From: Euryarchaeota archaeon UBA88
GTDB lineage: Archaea; Thermoplasmatota; Poseidoniia; Poseidoniales; Poseidoniaceae
NCBI GenBank assembly: GCA_002499545.1
Contig: DAME01000042.1
Location: 21,901-27,943, forward strand
Reading direction: 5' to 3'
DNA length: 6,043 nucleotides
Below are positions 5,482-6,043 of this stretch, piece by piece (the stretch's first letter is position 1; each line of letters opens with the position of its first letter). The notes beneath the pieces are model-generated. The model was not told where the DNA came from, ran no database searches, and worked only from the letters and a program-made list of their open reading frames with translations. A program made the translations under genes and the position numbers.

Positions 5482-6006
5482 TTATTCCTCTTCGACAAAA
5501 TGCATTGGACGCGACGGCTCAAACTGCACTGTGCCCTTTTGGGCGAGGTCCTCTAACCATTGTTGTGCGAAGGCTTTCGCTTGCGCGTGAACGCGCCCAC
5601 TCATCGGTTTTGCCCACCATGCAACGTTCCACCATGCAGCAATTTCGATTCCCCCTTCGTCCTCACAAAGAATCGTCACAGTCATCCGCAGGGAACGAAG
5701 TGCCGTTCCGACCGGTTTTTGTTCACGTTGTTGACCAAGCCAACTGAATTCAATCTCGACAAAATGTGGTGATGCACCACTGCGAAGGCCCGTCACGGCC
5801 CACAATTCTTCAACCAGCCGCTGGCGCTCGATTCGATGCAGGTCAAACCGTTGGTCCAGTTGCAATTGACCGTTTGAGGGAGACAGAACACGCTGTGCTG
5901 AAGAATTCCACGACGGCCACGTGTCGAGGTTGGAAATATTTTGACTTGCGAATATGGAGGCTTGGACGTCAAGCGAGCGTCGCCAAACACCGTTGGGCTT
6001 CTCCAT
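5482..6006 (-). CDS. Trp-rich protein of unknown function, first of a two-gene unit with the TPD nuclease
   Basis: I do not recognise this 174-residue protein. It has no signal peptide and no membrane segment. It holds ten tryptophans, including the paired pattern AAWWNVAWWA (123-132) and WPSW (30-33), which is unusually many. Predicted layout by eye: an N-terminal strand, a WPSWN turn, a polar helix around 58-70 (HRIERQRLVEELW), strands at 82-90 (FVEIEFSWL) and 103-131, a long C-terminal helix (139-157) and an acidic end (VEEE). The strand-rich middle with a C-terminal helix faintly resembles SRPBCC/START-like helix-grip proteins, but that is speculation. Ten residues before the ATG at 6006 a GGAA sequence could serve as a weak ribosome site. 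The frame stays open upstream to the window edge (reading ...QLHDSSVAGNS), so the true start may lie outside. Its stop is 5 bp before a GTG and 38 bp before the ATG of the nuclease gene, implying joint transcription. Confidence 0.7.
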   Translation of the reverse strand: MEKPNGVWRRSLDVQASIFASQNISNLDTWPSWNSSAQRVLSPSNGQLQLDQRFDLHRIERQRLVEELWAVTGLRSGASPHFVEIEFSWLGQQREQKPVGTALRSLRMTVTILCEDEGGIEIAAWWNVAWWAKPMSGRVHAQAKAFAQQWLEDLAQKGTVQFEPSRPMHFVEEE

Positions 6007-6043
6007 GCTGTTTCCAGCAACTGAACTGTCATGAAGTTGTGGT

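Noticed and set aside
5793..6032. 79-codon minus-strand frame overlapping the Trp-rich gene
   Set aside because: Overlaps the longer frame that leads into the nuclease gene; it could be the end of an upstream gene only if the Trp-rich start were wrong, and no motif supports that.
1..6043. Search for CRISPR arrays, tRNA or rRNA genes, insertion sequences and phage genes
   Set aside because: No regularly spaced repeats, no cloverleaf-like segments with tRNA consensus arms, no transposase or integrase motifs and no terminal inverted repeats were seen by eye.

Overview
The window looks like chromosomal DNA from a mesophilic archaeon. The best guess is a marine Euryarchaeote of the Marine Group II/III (Poseidoniales-like) type. 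The strongest sign is a pantoate kinase of the GHMP family, the archaeal-specific route to coenzyme A. Next is a TPD-motif nuclease of the CDIN1/C15orf41 family, which is shared by archaea and animals. AT-rich TATA-like boxes lie about 25-30 bp before several start codons, as expected for leaderless or near-leaderless archaeal transcripts. The lineage is inferred from the proteins; no rRNA or other marker is present.

Layout from left to right: (i) 1-112 is a gene edge plus a short AT-rich promoter region; a basic reading frame may start at 53 and leave the window on the minus strand. (ii) 113-1138 (+) is a membrane-anchored alpha/beta hydrolase. (iii) 1139-1266 is a regulatory gap with an imperfect palindrome, a direct repeat and a TATA-like box. 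(iv) 1267-1602 (+) is an EmrE-type SMR transporter. (v) 1631-2194 (-) is a PRX-like thioredoxin-fold protein, convergent with the SMR gene and divergent from the next gene. (vi) 2269-3291 (+) is a multi-pass membrane hydrolase of the alkaline ceramidase (CREST) family. (vii) 3350-4366 (+) is pantoate kinase. (viii) 4367-5443 (-) is the TPD/CDIN1-like nuclease; its stop codon directly abuts the pantoate kinase stop. (ix) 5482-6006 (-) is a Trp-rich protein of unknown function just upstream of the nuclease gene and probably co-transcribed with it; its frame stays open to the right edge.

The genes do not form one obvious pathway. Two of them (the alpha/beta hydrolase and the ceramidase-like protein) are membrane-located hydrolases that suggest lipid turnover. 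The SMR transporter and the PRX-like protein suggest stress or efflux functions. Pantoate kinase is core CoA biosynthesis. The nuclease and its Trp-rich partner form a small two-gene unit that is the least understood part. No CRISPR array, tRNA, rRNA, insertion sequence or integrase was seen. The DNA is compact, with no intergenic gap over about 130 bp.
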